From Mesorhizobium sp. M3A.F.Ca.ET.080.04.2.1 (lineage in GTDB: Bacteria > Pseudomonadota > Alphaproteobacteria > Rhizobiales > Rhizobiaceae), in assembly GCF_003952525.1 (NCBI RefSeq), contig NZ_CP034451.1, forward strand, positions 3,348,001 to 3,412,000: a stretch of 64,000 nt of DNA, read 5' to 3'. The notes beneath the pieces were generated by a model. It saw only the letters and a list, made by a program, of their open reading frames with translations, did no database searches and was not told the origin of the DNA. Position numbers and translations under genes: made by a program. Shown in pieces: positions 44,532 through 52,636 of the stretch (position 1 is its first letter; every line of letters starts with the position of its first letter).

Positions 44532-45032
44532 ATGGCCAGCAATGATGACGCCGCGGCAGGCGCCGCCAACGGCAACGGCAACCAGACGCAGCCCTCGCTC
44601 AACGTGCTTGCCCAGTATGTGAAGGACCTGTCCTTCGAAAGCCCCGGCGCACCCAACTCGCTGCGCGGCCGCGACAAGGCTCCGGGCATCGCCATCAATG
44701 TCAACGTCAACGCCAATCCGCTGTCGGACAAGCAGTTCGACGTCAACCTGACGCTGAATGCCAAGGCCTCCTTCGACCAGGAGGTGCTGTTCAACGTCGA
44801 GCTGGTCTATGGCGGCGTCTTCGCCATCGCCGGCTTCCCGCAGGAGCACATGCTGCCGATCCTGTTCATCGAATGCCCGCGGCTGCTTTTCCCCTTCGCC
44901 CGCCAGATCATCGCCGAGGCGACCCGTAATGGCGGCTTCCCGCCGCTGATGCTCGACCCGATCGATTTCGCGCAGATGTTCCAGCAGAAGCTGGCCGAGG
45001 ACCAGGCGGCGGCCAAGGTTCAGGTGAGCTGA
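44532..45032 (+). CDS. secB: Protein-export chaperone SecB
   Basis: Cytoplasmic tetrameric chaperone that keeps preproteins unfolded and passes them to SecA. The 166-residue product has a Gly/Asn/Ala-rich N-terminus ([21 protein letters not shown]). The SecB core follows ([86 protein letters not shown]). ATG 44532 starts the homologous region; the frame extends upstream without family support. An intrinsic terminator lies about 28 bp after the stop. Confidence 0.97.
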   Translation: MASNDDAAAGAANGNGNQTQPSLNVLAQYVKDLSFESPGAPNSLRGRDKAPGIAINVNVNANPLSDKQFDVNLTLNAKASFDQEVLFNVELVYGGVFAIAGFPQEHMLPILFIECPRLLFPFARQIIAEATRNGGFPPLMLDPIDFAQMFQQKLAEDQAAAKVQVS

Positions 45033-45060
45033 GACGGCCACCGTCGCATCTTATCGAAAC

Positions 45061-45085
45061 GCCCGGCTTCGTGCCGGGCTTTTTG
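45061..45085 (+). terminator. Rho-independent terminator after secB
   Basis: GCCCGGC / GCCGGGC stem with a TTCGT loop, followed by TTTTTG. A compact perfect hairpin, ending the fxsA-secB side of the transcript. Confidence 0.88.
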
Positions 45086-45117
45086 TTGCCTTCGACGTGG
45101 CGCTACGACGGCTCGGT

Positions 45118-45275
45118 CGTCATCCTAGGGCGCAGCAAGGAGCGAAGCGAAGCGCGCAGACCCTGGGATCATGCCGTGACGCTAAGGCGTCGCCGCGGTT
45201 ACAGAATTCTGCACCGTTGCAGTCTACGGCAAAGGTCGGGGCATGGATACTCGGGTCAAGCCCGAGCATGACGAC
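45118..45275. repeat. Composite CGTCATCC-type repeat, longest copy
   Basis: Begins CGTCATCCTAGGGCGCAGC and ends GCATGACGAC. Internally it contains GCGCAGACCCTGGGATCATG and TCGGGTCAAGCCCGAGCATG, so two half-units are arranged around a core of about 60 bp. Copies at 18867-18942 and 52531-52636 have different internal lengths. Confidence 0.65.
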
Positions 45276-45304
45276 GTGAGGGTGCTTTCGGCCAATCCTC
45301 AGCA

Positions 45305-46021
45305 TCAGGCGCTACCAGCGCCGACTGCCACCTTCAGCCACAGCGCCTTTTCGCCAAGCGCCGAGACAAGGGCGGCATGCGCGGCGCGATCGGCCTCGGT
45401 GAGGCGCGGCGGCAGCGCGATCGGCCGGGCAACGATCGAGATGTCGATGTCGGCCACCTCGCCGGCGCCGTTCACCTGCACCGCCACGGCATCGAGGATC
45501 AGCGCCGCCTGCTTGCCGCCGATGAGCTCGATATAGACTTCGGCCAGCAATTCGGAGTCCAGGAGCGCGCCGTGCTTGGTGCGGCGGGTGTTGTCGATGC
45601 CATAGCGCCGGCAGAGCGCATCGAGCGAATTCGGGCCCATCGGATGCTTGCGCCGGGCCAAGGCCAGCGTGTCGACGATGCGGCCCGGATCGATGGCCGG
45701 ATGGCCGAGCCGGCTGAATTCCAGGTTGAGGAAGCCGAGGTCGAAGGTGGCGTTGTGCGCGATGAGCTTGGCCCCATCGGTGAAGGCCAGCCATTCCTCG
45801 ACGATCTCCGTGAAGGTCGGCTTGCCGACGAGATCGGCCGCGCTGATGCCGTGCACGGCCTGCGCTTCGGCGTGGATCGCACGCCCTTGCGGATTGATGA
45901 ACTTGTGGAAGGTGCGGCCGGTCGGAAAGCGATTGACAAGCTCGACCCCGCCGAGCTCGATGATGCGGTCTTCGCGCAAATCGAGGCCGGTGGTTTCGGT
46001 ATCGAAGATGATCTCACGCAT
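45305..46021 (-). CDS. dnaQ: DNA polymerase III epsilon subunit
   Basis: 3'-5' proofreading exonuclease of the replicative polymerase. The 238-residue product has ExoI (MREIIFDTETTGLDLREDRIIELGGVEL), ExoII (IAHNATFDLGFLNLEF) and ExoIII-epsilon (RRTKHGALLDSELLAEVY, HxAxxD) motifs. A Pro-rich clamp-binding site is not obvious. The start at 46021 gives the canonical MREIIFDTETTG; the frame upstream is non-homologous. It is the last gene of the leftward ppsR-maf-aroE-coaE-dnaQ row that leads away from oriC. Confidence 0.97.
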   Translation of the reverse strand: MREIIFDTETTGLDLREDRIIELGGVELVNRFPTGRTFHKFINPQGRAIHAEAQAVHGISAADLVGKPTFTEIVEEWLAFTDGAKLIAHNATFDLGFLNLEFSRLGHPAIDPGRIVDTLALARRKHPMGPNSLDALCRRYGIDNTRRTKHGALLDSELLAEVYIELIGGKQAALILDAVAVQVNGAGEVADIDISIVARPIALPPRLTEADRAAHAALVSALGEKALWLKVAVGAGSA

Positions 46022-46096
46022 TTCGAATCGGTCCGCTCTGGATACCAGAATCACAAACCGGAACAAAATGGCAATGGGGTCTGCTGACAGGGGCCG

Positions 46097-46717
46097 TCAG
46101 GAAGCGTCCTTGCCGGAGTTTTCCCCCGTCAATTCGCGGATGATGGCTTCGACCGCCCGGCGCGCGGCATCGAAGCCCTGGCCGGTGTCGACGATGAAAT
46201 CGGCCTGGCGGCGCTTTTCGGCGTCCGACACCTGCTTGGCGAGGATCGCGGCAAACTTCTCCTCGCCCATGCCGGGCCGTGCGAGCACACGCTCTCGCTG
46301 GATGTCGGCGGGCGCGGTGACGACCACGACCTTGTCGACGCGGTCGCGGCCGCCGGTCTCGAAGAGCAGCGGAATGTCGAGCACGGCGAGCGGCGCGCCG
46401 GCGGCGCGATGGCTGGCAAGAAACGCATCGGCATCGGCCCGCACCAGCGGATGGATGATCGCTTCCAGCTTGCTTAGCGCGGCCGGATCGCCCAACACCT
46501 TTTCGGCCAGCCTGGCGCGGTCGACGACGCCCGATCGCGTCGTGCCGGGAAAGGCCGCCTCGACCAGGGGCGCGGCCTTTCCTGCATAGAGCCGATGCAC
46601 GGTCTCGTCGGAATCATGGACCGGCACGCCGGCCTCGGCGAACATCTTCGCCGTGGTCGACTTGCCCATGCCGATCGATCCGGTGAGGCCGAGCACGATC
46701 ATGGCGTTGTCCGTCAT
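46097..46717 (-). CDS. coaE: Dephospho-CoA kinase
   Basis: Last step of coenzyme A synthesis, phosphorylating the ribose 3'-OH. The 206-residue product has the P-loop [66 protein letters not shown] and [18 protein letters not shown], all CoaE motifs. The start at 46717 ([10 protein letters not shown]) overlaps the aroE stop by one base; a start at 46702 (MIVLG) is equally plausible. It is followed by dnaQ after 75 bp. Confidence 0.97.
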   Translation of the reverse strand: MTDNAMIVLGLTGSIGMGKSTTAKMFAEAGVPVHDSDETVHRLYAGKAAPLVEAAFPGTTRSGVVDRARLAEKVLGDPAALSKLEAIIHPLVRADADAFLASHRAAGAPLAVLDIPLLFETGGRDRVDKVVVVTAPADIQRERVLARPGMGEEKFAAILAKQVSDAEKRRQADFIVDTGQGFDAARRAVEAIIRELTGENSGKDAS

Positions 46718-47550
46718 CAATGGGCTTCGATGTCGGCGACGATGATGCGCCGCAATTCCGGCGTGACCTCCGGCTTTTGCCCGAACCAGAGCTCGAAACC
46801 AGGCACCGCCTGGTGCAGCAGCATGCCGAGGCCATCCACAGTTTTCAGACCGCGGGTTCTGGCCGCAGCGAGCAACGGTGTTTCCAGCGGCATATAGACG
46901 ATGTCGGTGACGATGGCATGGCCGGGCAGGCCCGCCGGGTCGGCGGCAAGAGCCTCGTTGCCATGCATGCCGAGCGCCGTGGTGTTGACGAGCAGGCCGG
47001 CATCGGAAAGCAATTCCCCGACAGCGCCGGCGCCATGCGCGGAAACCCCGGCGCCGAACCGGTCGGCGAGTTCCTGAGCTCGCGCCAGCGTGCGATTGAC
47101 GATGCGGATGTCGCCGATGCCGCGCTGTTTGAGCGCGTGGATCACGGCCCGGGATGCTCCGCCCGCCCCCAGCACCACGGCCGGACCATTGGCCGCCCAG
47201 CCCGGTGCGTGGTCGTCGAGATTGGCGGCAAAGCCGTGGCCGTCGGTGTTGCCGCCCCACAGAACCCCGTCCTCGAACCACAGCGTGTTGACCGCGCCGA
47301 TTTGCTCGGCGGCGTGATCGCGGCGGGCGACCCCCGCGAAGGCGGCTTCCTTGTGCGGAATGGTGACGTTGCCGCCACGATAGCCACCGGCACCGATCGA
47401 TTTCAGGAAGCGGGCAAAATCGGCCAGCGCGACGTCGATCGCCTGGTAGCTGCCGTCGATGCCATATTGCGCCAGCCAGTGGCCATGGATCTTCGGCGAG
47501 CGCGAATGCGCGATCGGATGACCGGTGACGAACGCCCTCCTCTCAGCCAT
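46717..47550 (-). CDS. aroE: Shikimate dehydrogenase
   Basis: NADPH-dependent reduction of 3-dehydroshikimate in aromatic amino-acid synthesis. The 277-residue product has [22 protein letters not shown] and the catalytic Lys in [36 protein letters not shown], the dinucleotide loop [16 protein letters not shown] with the NADPH-type NRT motif, and [19 protein letters not shown] follow. The ATG at 47550 overlaps the maf stop by eight bases and its own stop overlaps coaE, so maf-aroE-coaE are tightly coupled. Confidence 0.97.
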   Translation of the reverse strand: MAERRAFVTGHPIAHSRSPKIHGHWLAQYGIDGSYQAIDVALADFARFLKSIGAGGYRGGNVTIPHKEAAFAGVARRDHAAEQIGAVNTLWFEDGVLWGGNTDGHGFAANLDDHAPGWAANGPAVVLGAGGASRAVIHALKQRGIGDIRIVNRTLARAQELADRFGAGVSAHGAGAVGELLSDAGLLVNTTALGMHGNEALAADPAGLPGHAIVTDIVYMPLETPLLAAARTRGLKTVDGLGMLLHQAVPGFELWFGQKPEVTPELRRIIVADIEAH

Positions 47551-48142
47551 CGATGGCTCCCAGGGCGCGCAATTCCTCCAGAACCGGCAAGAGCGGCAGG
47601 CCGACAATGGTGAAATAGTCGCCTTCGATCTTCTCGAACAGCTGGATGCCTTCGCCCTCGATCTGGTAGGCGCCGACGCTGGACAGCGCCTTGGCGCCGA
47701 CGCGGGCCAGGTGCCGGCCGATGAAGGCCGGGTCGAGCTTGAGCATGGTGAGGCTGGCAATGCCGACATGGCGCCACAGGACCTCGCCATCTCGGCAGAG
47801 CACGGCGGCGCTGTTCAACTGATGCGTCTTGCCGGACAAAGCCAAAAGATGCCTGCGCGCGCCTTCCATGTCGGCCGGCTTGTGGAAGACCTCGTCACCC
47901 AACGACAGCGTCTGGTCGCAGCCCAGCACCAGAGCGCCGGGCTTGCGCTCGCTGACTTCCGTTGCCTTGGCCTCGGCGAGGATCGAAGCCACGTCCTCCG
48001 GCGAGGCGCCGCTGTCCTGCAAGGGCGCCTCGAGCGCGCGTTCGTCGACATTCGCCGGCACCGCCTCGATGTCGAGCCCGGCATTGACGAGCATCGCCTT
48101 GCGGAAAGGACTGCCCGAAGCGAGGATGATTTTCTCGGCCAT
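47543..48142 (-). CDS. maf: Maf-family nucleoside triphosphate pyrophosphatase
   Basis: Hydrolyses certain canonical and modified nucleoside triphosphates; Maf proteins have been linked to septum inhibition and nucleotide sanitation. The 199-residue product begins [23 protein letters not shown], where the family SPRR motif reads SPFR. It continues with [19 protein letters not shown] and [40 protein letters not shown]. The start at 48142 gives the conserved N-terminus. It follows ppsR by about 130 bp and overlaps aroE. Confidence 0.95.
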   Translation of the reverse strand: MAEKIILASGSPFRKAMLVNAGLDIEAVPANVDERALEAPLQDSGASPEDVASILAEAKATEVSERKPGALVLGCDQTLSLGDEVFHKPADMEGARRHLLALSGKTHQLNSAAVLCRDGEVLWRHVGIASLTMLKLDPAFIGRHLARVGAKALSSVGAYQIEGEGIQLFEKIEGDYFTIVGLPLLPVLEELRALGAIDG

Positions 48143-48275
48143 GGTTTTGTGGTTGCCTAAGGTTTGAACTGGGCAGGAGACGAGTGCGGCGAGCAATTTC
48201 TTGGATCGCTGCACTCCTCGGCCACGGTTACGAGCGACGCGGCGGTGGTCGTCAGCCGCGCATCGCCGGCCCCAG

Positions 48276-49097
48276 TTATCTGTTCTTTCCGCGCAGGGCA
48301 ACGATGGCCGCCGCCGTTTCCTCGATGGAGCGGCGGCTGACGTCGATCATCGGCCAGCCATGCCTGGTGCAGAGCTGGCGCGCATAGGCGAGCTCCTCGT
48401 TGATCGAGACGCGATCGATATAGTCGGTCGAGACATAAGGGGCGGTGTTGCCGAGGATGCGGTTCTGCCGCACATGCGAGATGCGCTCGGCAGTGGCGAC
48501 CAGGCCGACGATCAGCGGCGTCTTCGCGGCGATCAGACTTTCCGGCAGCGGCACGCCCAACACGATCGGGATGTTGGCGGTCTTGATGCCGCGGTTTGCC
48601 AGATAGATGCTGGTCGGCGTCTTCGAGGTGCGCGAGATGCCGATCAGCACGATATCGGCGTCGTCCATATTGGCCGGCAGCTGACCGTCATCATGCTCCA
48701 TGGTGAAGTTCAGCGCATCGATGCGGCGGAAATATTCGGCGTCAAGCACATGCTGGGCACCGACGCGCCGGCCGGCCGGCGTGCCGAGATAGGATTGGAA
48801 GACACTGAGCACCGGCTCGAGCACCGAAACGCAGGGCAGGCCCATGGCGGCGCAGCGCTCGTCTATGCTGCGCGCGAGCTTCTGGTCGACGACGGTGTAG
48901 AGAATGATGCCGGGCTCCTGCTCGATATCCTCGAACACCTTGGCGATCTGCTTTTCGGTGCGGATCAGCGGATAGATGTGCTCGATGGCCCGCGCGTCCT
49001 TGTACTGGGCGGACGCCGCGCGGCCGGCCGCCAGCAGCGTCTCGCCGGTGGCGTCGGAAATCAGATGCAGGTGAAAGAAGCTCTGGGGTTTGTTCAC
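48276..49097 (-). CDS. ppsR: PPDK/PEP-synthase regulatory protein, DUF299 (RP001 homologue)
   Basis: Bifunctional serine/threonine kinase and Pi-dependent phosphorylase that switches pyruvate phosphate dikinase or PEP synthase on and off. The 273-residue product begins (GTG start) with [31 protein letters not shown] and has the P-loop-like [22 protein letters not shown] and the C-terminal [16 protein letters not shown]. It is the homologue of the Rickettsia RP001 gene, which flanks the chromosomal origin opposite hemE in Caulobacter, Rickettsia and relatives. Here it is divergent from hemE across a 399-bp gap with origin features. Confidence 0.95.
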   Translation of the reverse strand: MNKPQSFFHLHLISDATGETLLAAGRAASAQYKDARAIEHIYPLIRTEKQIAKVFEDIEQEPGIILYTVVDQKLARSIDERCAAMGLPCVSVLEPVLSVFQSYLGTPAGRRVGAQHVLDAEYFRRIDALNFTMEHDDGQLPANMDDADIVLIGISRTSKTPTSIYLANRGIKTANIPIVLGVPLPESLIAAKTPLIVGLVATAERISHVRQNRILGNTAPYVSTDYIDRVSINEELAYARQLCTRHGWPMIDVSRRSIEETAAAIVALRGKNR

Positions 49098-49123
49098 AAG
49101 GGCGGTTCCGGGCTGTGGGCAGA

Positions 49124-49132
49124 TGTGGACAA
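49124..49132 (-). promoter_or_regulatory. DnaA box
   Basis: TGTGGACAA on the plus strand, that is TTGTCCACA on the minus strand, within the ppsR-hemE gap. Confidence 0.75.
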
Positions 49133-49182
49133 GGCTGGACGAAAAATCGGGGCCGGCGAAGGCGACTGTATCAGATGCCAGC

Positions 49183-49191
49183 TTGTCCACA
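49183..49191 (+). promoter_or_regulatory. DnaA box
   Basis: TTGTCCACA on the plus strand, 51 bp from the inverted box at 49124-49132. Confidence 0.75.
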
Positions 49192-49496
49192 ATTCGCCCC
49201 GCTGTAGGCTTTGCCGCGGCGCTGGGGACAAAACTGGGGATCAACTTTCCTTGGCCGGTACCATCCACAGTGCCAAATTCGAGGCGGCAAGGCCAAGCCG
49301 CTGACTCCACAGCCTGAATCCGGTTCTTCCCCAGATCCCTCCAATTTGCGAACAAGGGCGCGCGACAATATGCTGACTGGCGTTTTCGGGCGGCAGGCGG
49401 GACAGGTCGCAACCACCACAACCAACAGACTCTTAGAATCAGAAGACTCTTTTAAAATAGATATTTGATTGTAAGAGACCCAAGGATCGACGCCTG

Positions 49497-50525
49497 ATGG
49501 CTGGGAAACGGATCATGCTGGACGTCCTCAAGGGCCAGACGGTCTCACCGCCGCCGCTCTGGATGATGCGCCAGGCAGGTCGCTACCTGCCGGAATATCG
49601 CAAAACCCGGAAGCGGGCCGGATCCTTCCTCGATCTCTGCTACGATCCCGAGCTTGCCGTCGAAGTGACGCTGCAGCCGATCGAACGCTTCGGCTTCGAT
49701 GCCTCGATCCTGTTCTCCGACATCCTTGTCGTGCCCAATGCGCTGGGCCGGGAAGTCCGGTTCGAAGAAGGCCGCGGGCCGATCCTGAAGCCGATCGCGG
49801 CGGCCGAGATACCGGCGCTCGATGGCGAAACGTTTCACGTGAATCTCGAGCCGGTCTACGAAACGGTGCGTCGCCTGCGCGCGAAACTGCCGGATGAAAC
49901 GACTCTGATCGGTTTCTGCGGCGCACCCTGGACGGTGGCCACCTATATGATTGCCGGCCACGGCACGCCGGATCAGGCGCCGGCACGGCTTTTTGCCTAT
50001 CGCGAACCGGAGGCTTTCGCGCGGCTTCTGAAGCTACTGGCCGACCATTCGGCCGCCTATCTCATCCGCCAGATCGAGGCCGGCGCCGATGTCGTGCAGA
50101 TTTTCGATTCCTGGTCGGGCGTTCTCGACGACGCCTCGTTCGAGGCGTTCTGCGTCGAGCCCGTGGCCGAGATCGTGCGGCAGGTGAAGGCTGCGCATCC
50201 CGATGTCCCGGTGATCGGTTTCCCGAAAGGCGCCGGCGAGCGCTATCGCGACTATCGCAAGAAGACGGGAATCACCGGTCTTGGCCTCGACTGGACCGTG
50301 CCGCTTTCGATGGCCAAGGAGTTGCAGAGCGAAGGCGCGGTGCAGGGCAATCTTGATCCGCTGCGGCTGGTCGCCGGCGGCAAGGCGCTGGCTGACGGCG
50401 TGGCCGCCATTCTTCGGACGCTCGGCGATGGCCCGCTGATCTTCAATCTCGGCCATGGCATCACGCCCGAAACACCGGTGGCGCATGTCGAGGCGATGGT
50501 GAAAATGGTGAGGAGCCGCGGATGA
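49497..50525 (+). CDS. hemE: Uroporphyrinogen decarboxylase
   Basis: Converts uroporphyrinogen III to coproporphyrinogen III in haem synthesis. The 342-residue product has the signature [20 protein letters not shown], the second motif [33 protein letters not shown] and [16 protein letters not shown] lies about ten bases before the ATG at 49497. It is the first gene to the right of oriC, and hemJ overlaps its end by four bases. A degenerate parS-like sequence (CGTTTCACGTGAATCT) lies inside the gene at 49831-49846. Confidence 0.97.
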   Translation: MAGKRIMLDVLKGQTVSPPPLWMMRQAGRYLPEYRKTRKRAGSFLDLCYDPELAVEVTLQPIERFGFDASILFSDILVVPNALGREVRFEEGRGPILKPIAAAEIPALDGETFHVNLEPVYETVRRLRAKLPDETTLIGFCGAPWTVATYMIAGHGTPDQAPARLFAYREPEAFARLLKLLADHSAAYLIRQIEAGADVVQIFDSWSGVLDDASFEAFCVEPVAEIVRQVKAAHPDVPVIGFPKGAGERYRDYRKKTGITGLGLDWTVPLSMAKELQSEGAVQGNLDPLRLVAGGKALADGVAAILRTLGDGPLIFNLGHGITPETPVAHVEAMVKMVRSRG

Positions 50526-51058
50526 CCGGTATAGCCAGCGAGAACAGCACCGGCCAGGCGATGAAACGCATGGTGATCGGCATCCTCGTGCTTGTCCTGC
50601 TGACCGGGCTGCTGTTCCTTGTGGCGCCGGACAGCTTCTATCTTTGGGCAAAGGCGATCCATGTCATCGCCGTCATCTCGTGGATGGCCGGCATGCTCTA
50701 CCTGCCGCGGCTCTTCGTCTACCATGCCGATGCCCAGAGGGGCTCGGCGCAGTCCGAGACCTTCAAGGTGATGGAGCGCAGGCTGCTGCGGGCCATCATC
50801 AATCCGGCGATGACCGTGACCTGGGTGTTCGGCCTCTGGCTCGCCTGGAAAGGTTTCGCTTTCCAGGGCGGCTGGCTGCACGCCAAGATCGCCGCGGTGC
50901 TGCTGCTTTCAGGGCTTCACGGCTATTTCGCCGGCGCGGTGCGAAAATTCGCCGAGGACCGCAACGAAAAGAGCGCCAAGCACTGGCGGGTCGTCAATGA
51001 AATCCCCACATTGTTGATGATCGTCATCGTCATCCTGGTCATCGTGAAGCCGTTCTGA
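50522..51058 (+). CDS. hemJ: Protoporphyrinogen IX oxidase HemJ
   Basis: Membrane haem-biosynthesis enzyme converting protoporphyrinogen IX to protoporphyrin IX in bacteria lacking HemG and HemY. The 178-residue product has four hydrophobic helices and the conserved histidine-bearing segments [49 protein letters not shown] and [31 protein letters not shown]. The hydrophobic region starts after a short hydrophilic lead ([17 protein letters not shown]). It overlaps hemE by four bases (ATGA), forming a hemE-hemJ pair conserved next to alphaproteobacterial origins. Confidence 0.95.
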   Translation: MTGIASENSTGQAMKRMVIGILVLVLLTGLLFLVAPDSFYLWAKAIHVIAVISWMAGMLYLPRLFVYHADAQRGSAQSETFKVMERRLLRAIINPAMTVTWVFGLWLAWKGFAFQGGWLHAKIAAVLLLSGLHGYFAGAVRKFAEDRNEKSAKHWRVVNEIPTLLMIVIVILVIVKPF

Positions 51059-51237
51059 GATTCCCAAGAACGGGCCGGATGGCCCAGCAAAAGGCGGCTT
51101 GCTCTTTCAGGCGACCGACGATAAAAGACGGGTCTTCCTTCCCGTCATGCGCCGCCCCCTTTTCGCTTTCGGCCGCGCCCGGCATTTGTCGCATACCAGC
51201 CGATTTTTCTCCCCAAAGCCTACCCAGAGTCTATCTA

Positions 51238-52503
51238 ATGCAAGAAATGAAACTCGCCGAGTTCAAGAACAAGAAGCCGCCAGAGCTGATCGCTTATGCC
51301 GAATCGCTCGAGGTCGAGAACGCCAGCGTCATGCGCAAGCAGGAGCTGATGTTCGCAATCCTGAAGAAGCTCGCTGCCCAGGACATAGAAATCATCGGCG
51401 ACGGCGTGGTCGAGGTGCTGCAGGACGGTTTCGGTTTCCTGCGCTCGGCCAACGCAAACTACCTGCCCGGTCCCGACGACATCTATATCTCGCCGTCGCA
51501 GATCCGGCGCTTTTCGCTCAAGACCGGCGATACGGTCGAAGGACCGATCCGCAGCCCGAAAGAGGGCGAGCGCTATTTCGCCCTGCTCAAGGTCAACACG
51601 ATCAATTTCGACGATCCGGAGAAGATCCGGCACAAGATCCATTTCGACAATCTGACGCCGCTCTATCCGACCAAGCGGCTGAAGATGGAGATCGACAATC
51701 CGACCTCCAAGGACATCTCGCCGCGCGTCATCGACCTGGTCGCACCGATCGGCAAGGGACAGCGCGCGCTGATCAACGCGCAGCCGCGTACCGGCAAGAC
51801 GGTTCTCATGCAGAACATCGCGCACTCGATCACCGCCAACCATCCGGAATGCTATCTGATCGTGCTTCTGATCGACGAGCGCCCGGAGGAAGTGACCGAC
51901 ATGCAGCGCTCGGTGAAGGGCGAGGTGATCTCCTCGACCTTCGACGAGCCGGCCGCCCGCCACGTGCAGGTCGCCGAGATGGTGATCGAAAAAGCCAAGC
52001 GCCTGGTCGAGCATGGCCGCGACGTCGTCATCCTGCTCGATTCGATCACGCGCCTCGGCCGCGCCTACAACACCGTCGTGCCGTCATCCGGCAAGGTGCT
52101 GACCGGCGGTGTCGACGCCAACGCGCTGCAGCGCCCGAAGCGCTTCTTCGGCGCCGCCCGCAACATCGAGGAAGGCGGTTCGCTCACCATCATCGCCACG
52201 GCGCTGATCGATACCGGCAGCCGCATGGATGAAGTGATCTTCGAAGAGTTCAAGGGCACCGGCAACTGCGAAATCCAGCTCGACCGCAAGGTCGCCGACA
52301 AGCGCATCTACCCAGCGATGGACATCCTCAAGTCCGGCACCCGCAAGGAAGACCTGCTGGTGCCGCGCGCGGATCTGCAGAAGATCTTCGTGCTGCGCCG
52401 CATCCTGGCGCCGATGGGAACGACCGACGCGATCGAGTTCCTCATCGACAAGCTCAAGCAGACCAAGACCAACGCCGATTTCTTCGATTCGATGAACACG
52501 TGA
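51238..52503 (+). CDS. rho: Transcription termination factor Rho
   Basis: Hexameric RNA helicase that ends transcription. The 421-residue product has the N-terminal helical domain ([46 protein letters not shown]) and the RNA-binding cold-shock-like domain ([30 protein letters not shown]). The P-loop [39 protein letters not shown] and the Q/R-loop region [34 protein letters not shown] follow. Start 51238 (or MKLAEF at 51247) gives the usual length. The 180-bp leader may carry rho autoregulation signals, but no defined structure is evident. Confidence 0.98.
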   Translation: MQEMKLAEFKNKKPPELIAYAESLEVENASVMRKQELMFAILKKLAAQDIEIIGDGVVEVLQDGFGFLRSANANYLPGPDDIYISPSQIRRFSLKTGDTVEGPIRSPKEGERYFALLKVNTINFDDPEKIRHKIHFDNLTPLYPTKRLKMEIDNPTSKDISPRVIDLVAPIGKGQRALINAQPRTGKTVLMQNIAHSITANHPECYLIVLLIDERPEEVTDMQRSVKGEVISSTFDEPAARHVQVAEMVIEKAKRLVEHGRDVVILLDSITRLGRAYNTVVPSSGKVLTGGVDANALQRPKRFFGAARNIEEGGSLTIIATALIDTGSRMDEVIFEEFKGTGNCEIQLDRKVADKRIYPAMDILKSGTRKEDLLVPRADLQKIFVLRRILAPMGTTDAIEFLIDKLKQTKTNADFFDSMNT

Positions 52504-52530
52504 TCGGGTGGGGCGCTGCCCCTCCTCTTC

Positions 52531-52636
52531 GTCATCCTAGGGCTTGACCCGAGGATCCATGCCGTGACCTCCGCCGTCACGGCATATCCTAGGGTCTGCG
52601 CGCGTAGCTTCGCTCCTTGCTCCGGCCTAGGATGAC
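52531..52636. repeat. Composite CGTCATCC-type repeat
   Basis: Begins GTCATCCTAGGGCTTGACCC and ends GGCCTAGGATGAC, with the internal half-unit ATATCCTAGGGTCTGCGCGC and a central GCCGTGAC...GTCACGGC dyad. The stop codon of the next leftward gene (52627-52629) lies inside this element. Confidence 0.68.

Larger units (their letters stand above)
49098..49496. other. Probable chromosomal replication origin oriC
   Basis: The 399-bp gap between divergent ppsR and hemE. It holds two perfect TTGTCCACA DnaA boxes in opposite orientation (49124-49132 minus, 49183-49191 plus) and a one-mismatch box (49223-49231 minus). Weaker relatives lie at 49261-49269 and 49303-49311. Five CcrM-type GANTC sites (49303, 49316, 49428, 49436, 49445) are present, three of them within 22 bp, beside an AT-rich tract at 49430-49475 that is a good unwinding-element candidate. 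Location between RP001/DUF299 and hemE is the known alphaproteobacterial oriC position. Origin function is inferred. Confidence 0.88.

Noticed and set aside
49451..49468. CtrA box inside oriC
   Set aside because: The AT-rich tract has TTAA-N7-ATTT, one half-site short of TTAA-N7-TTAA, so a CtrA site is not claimed.
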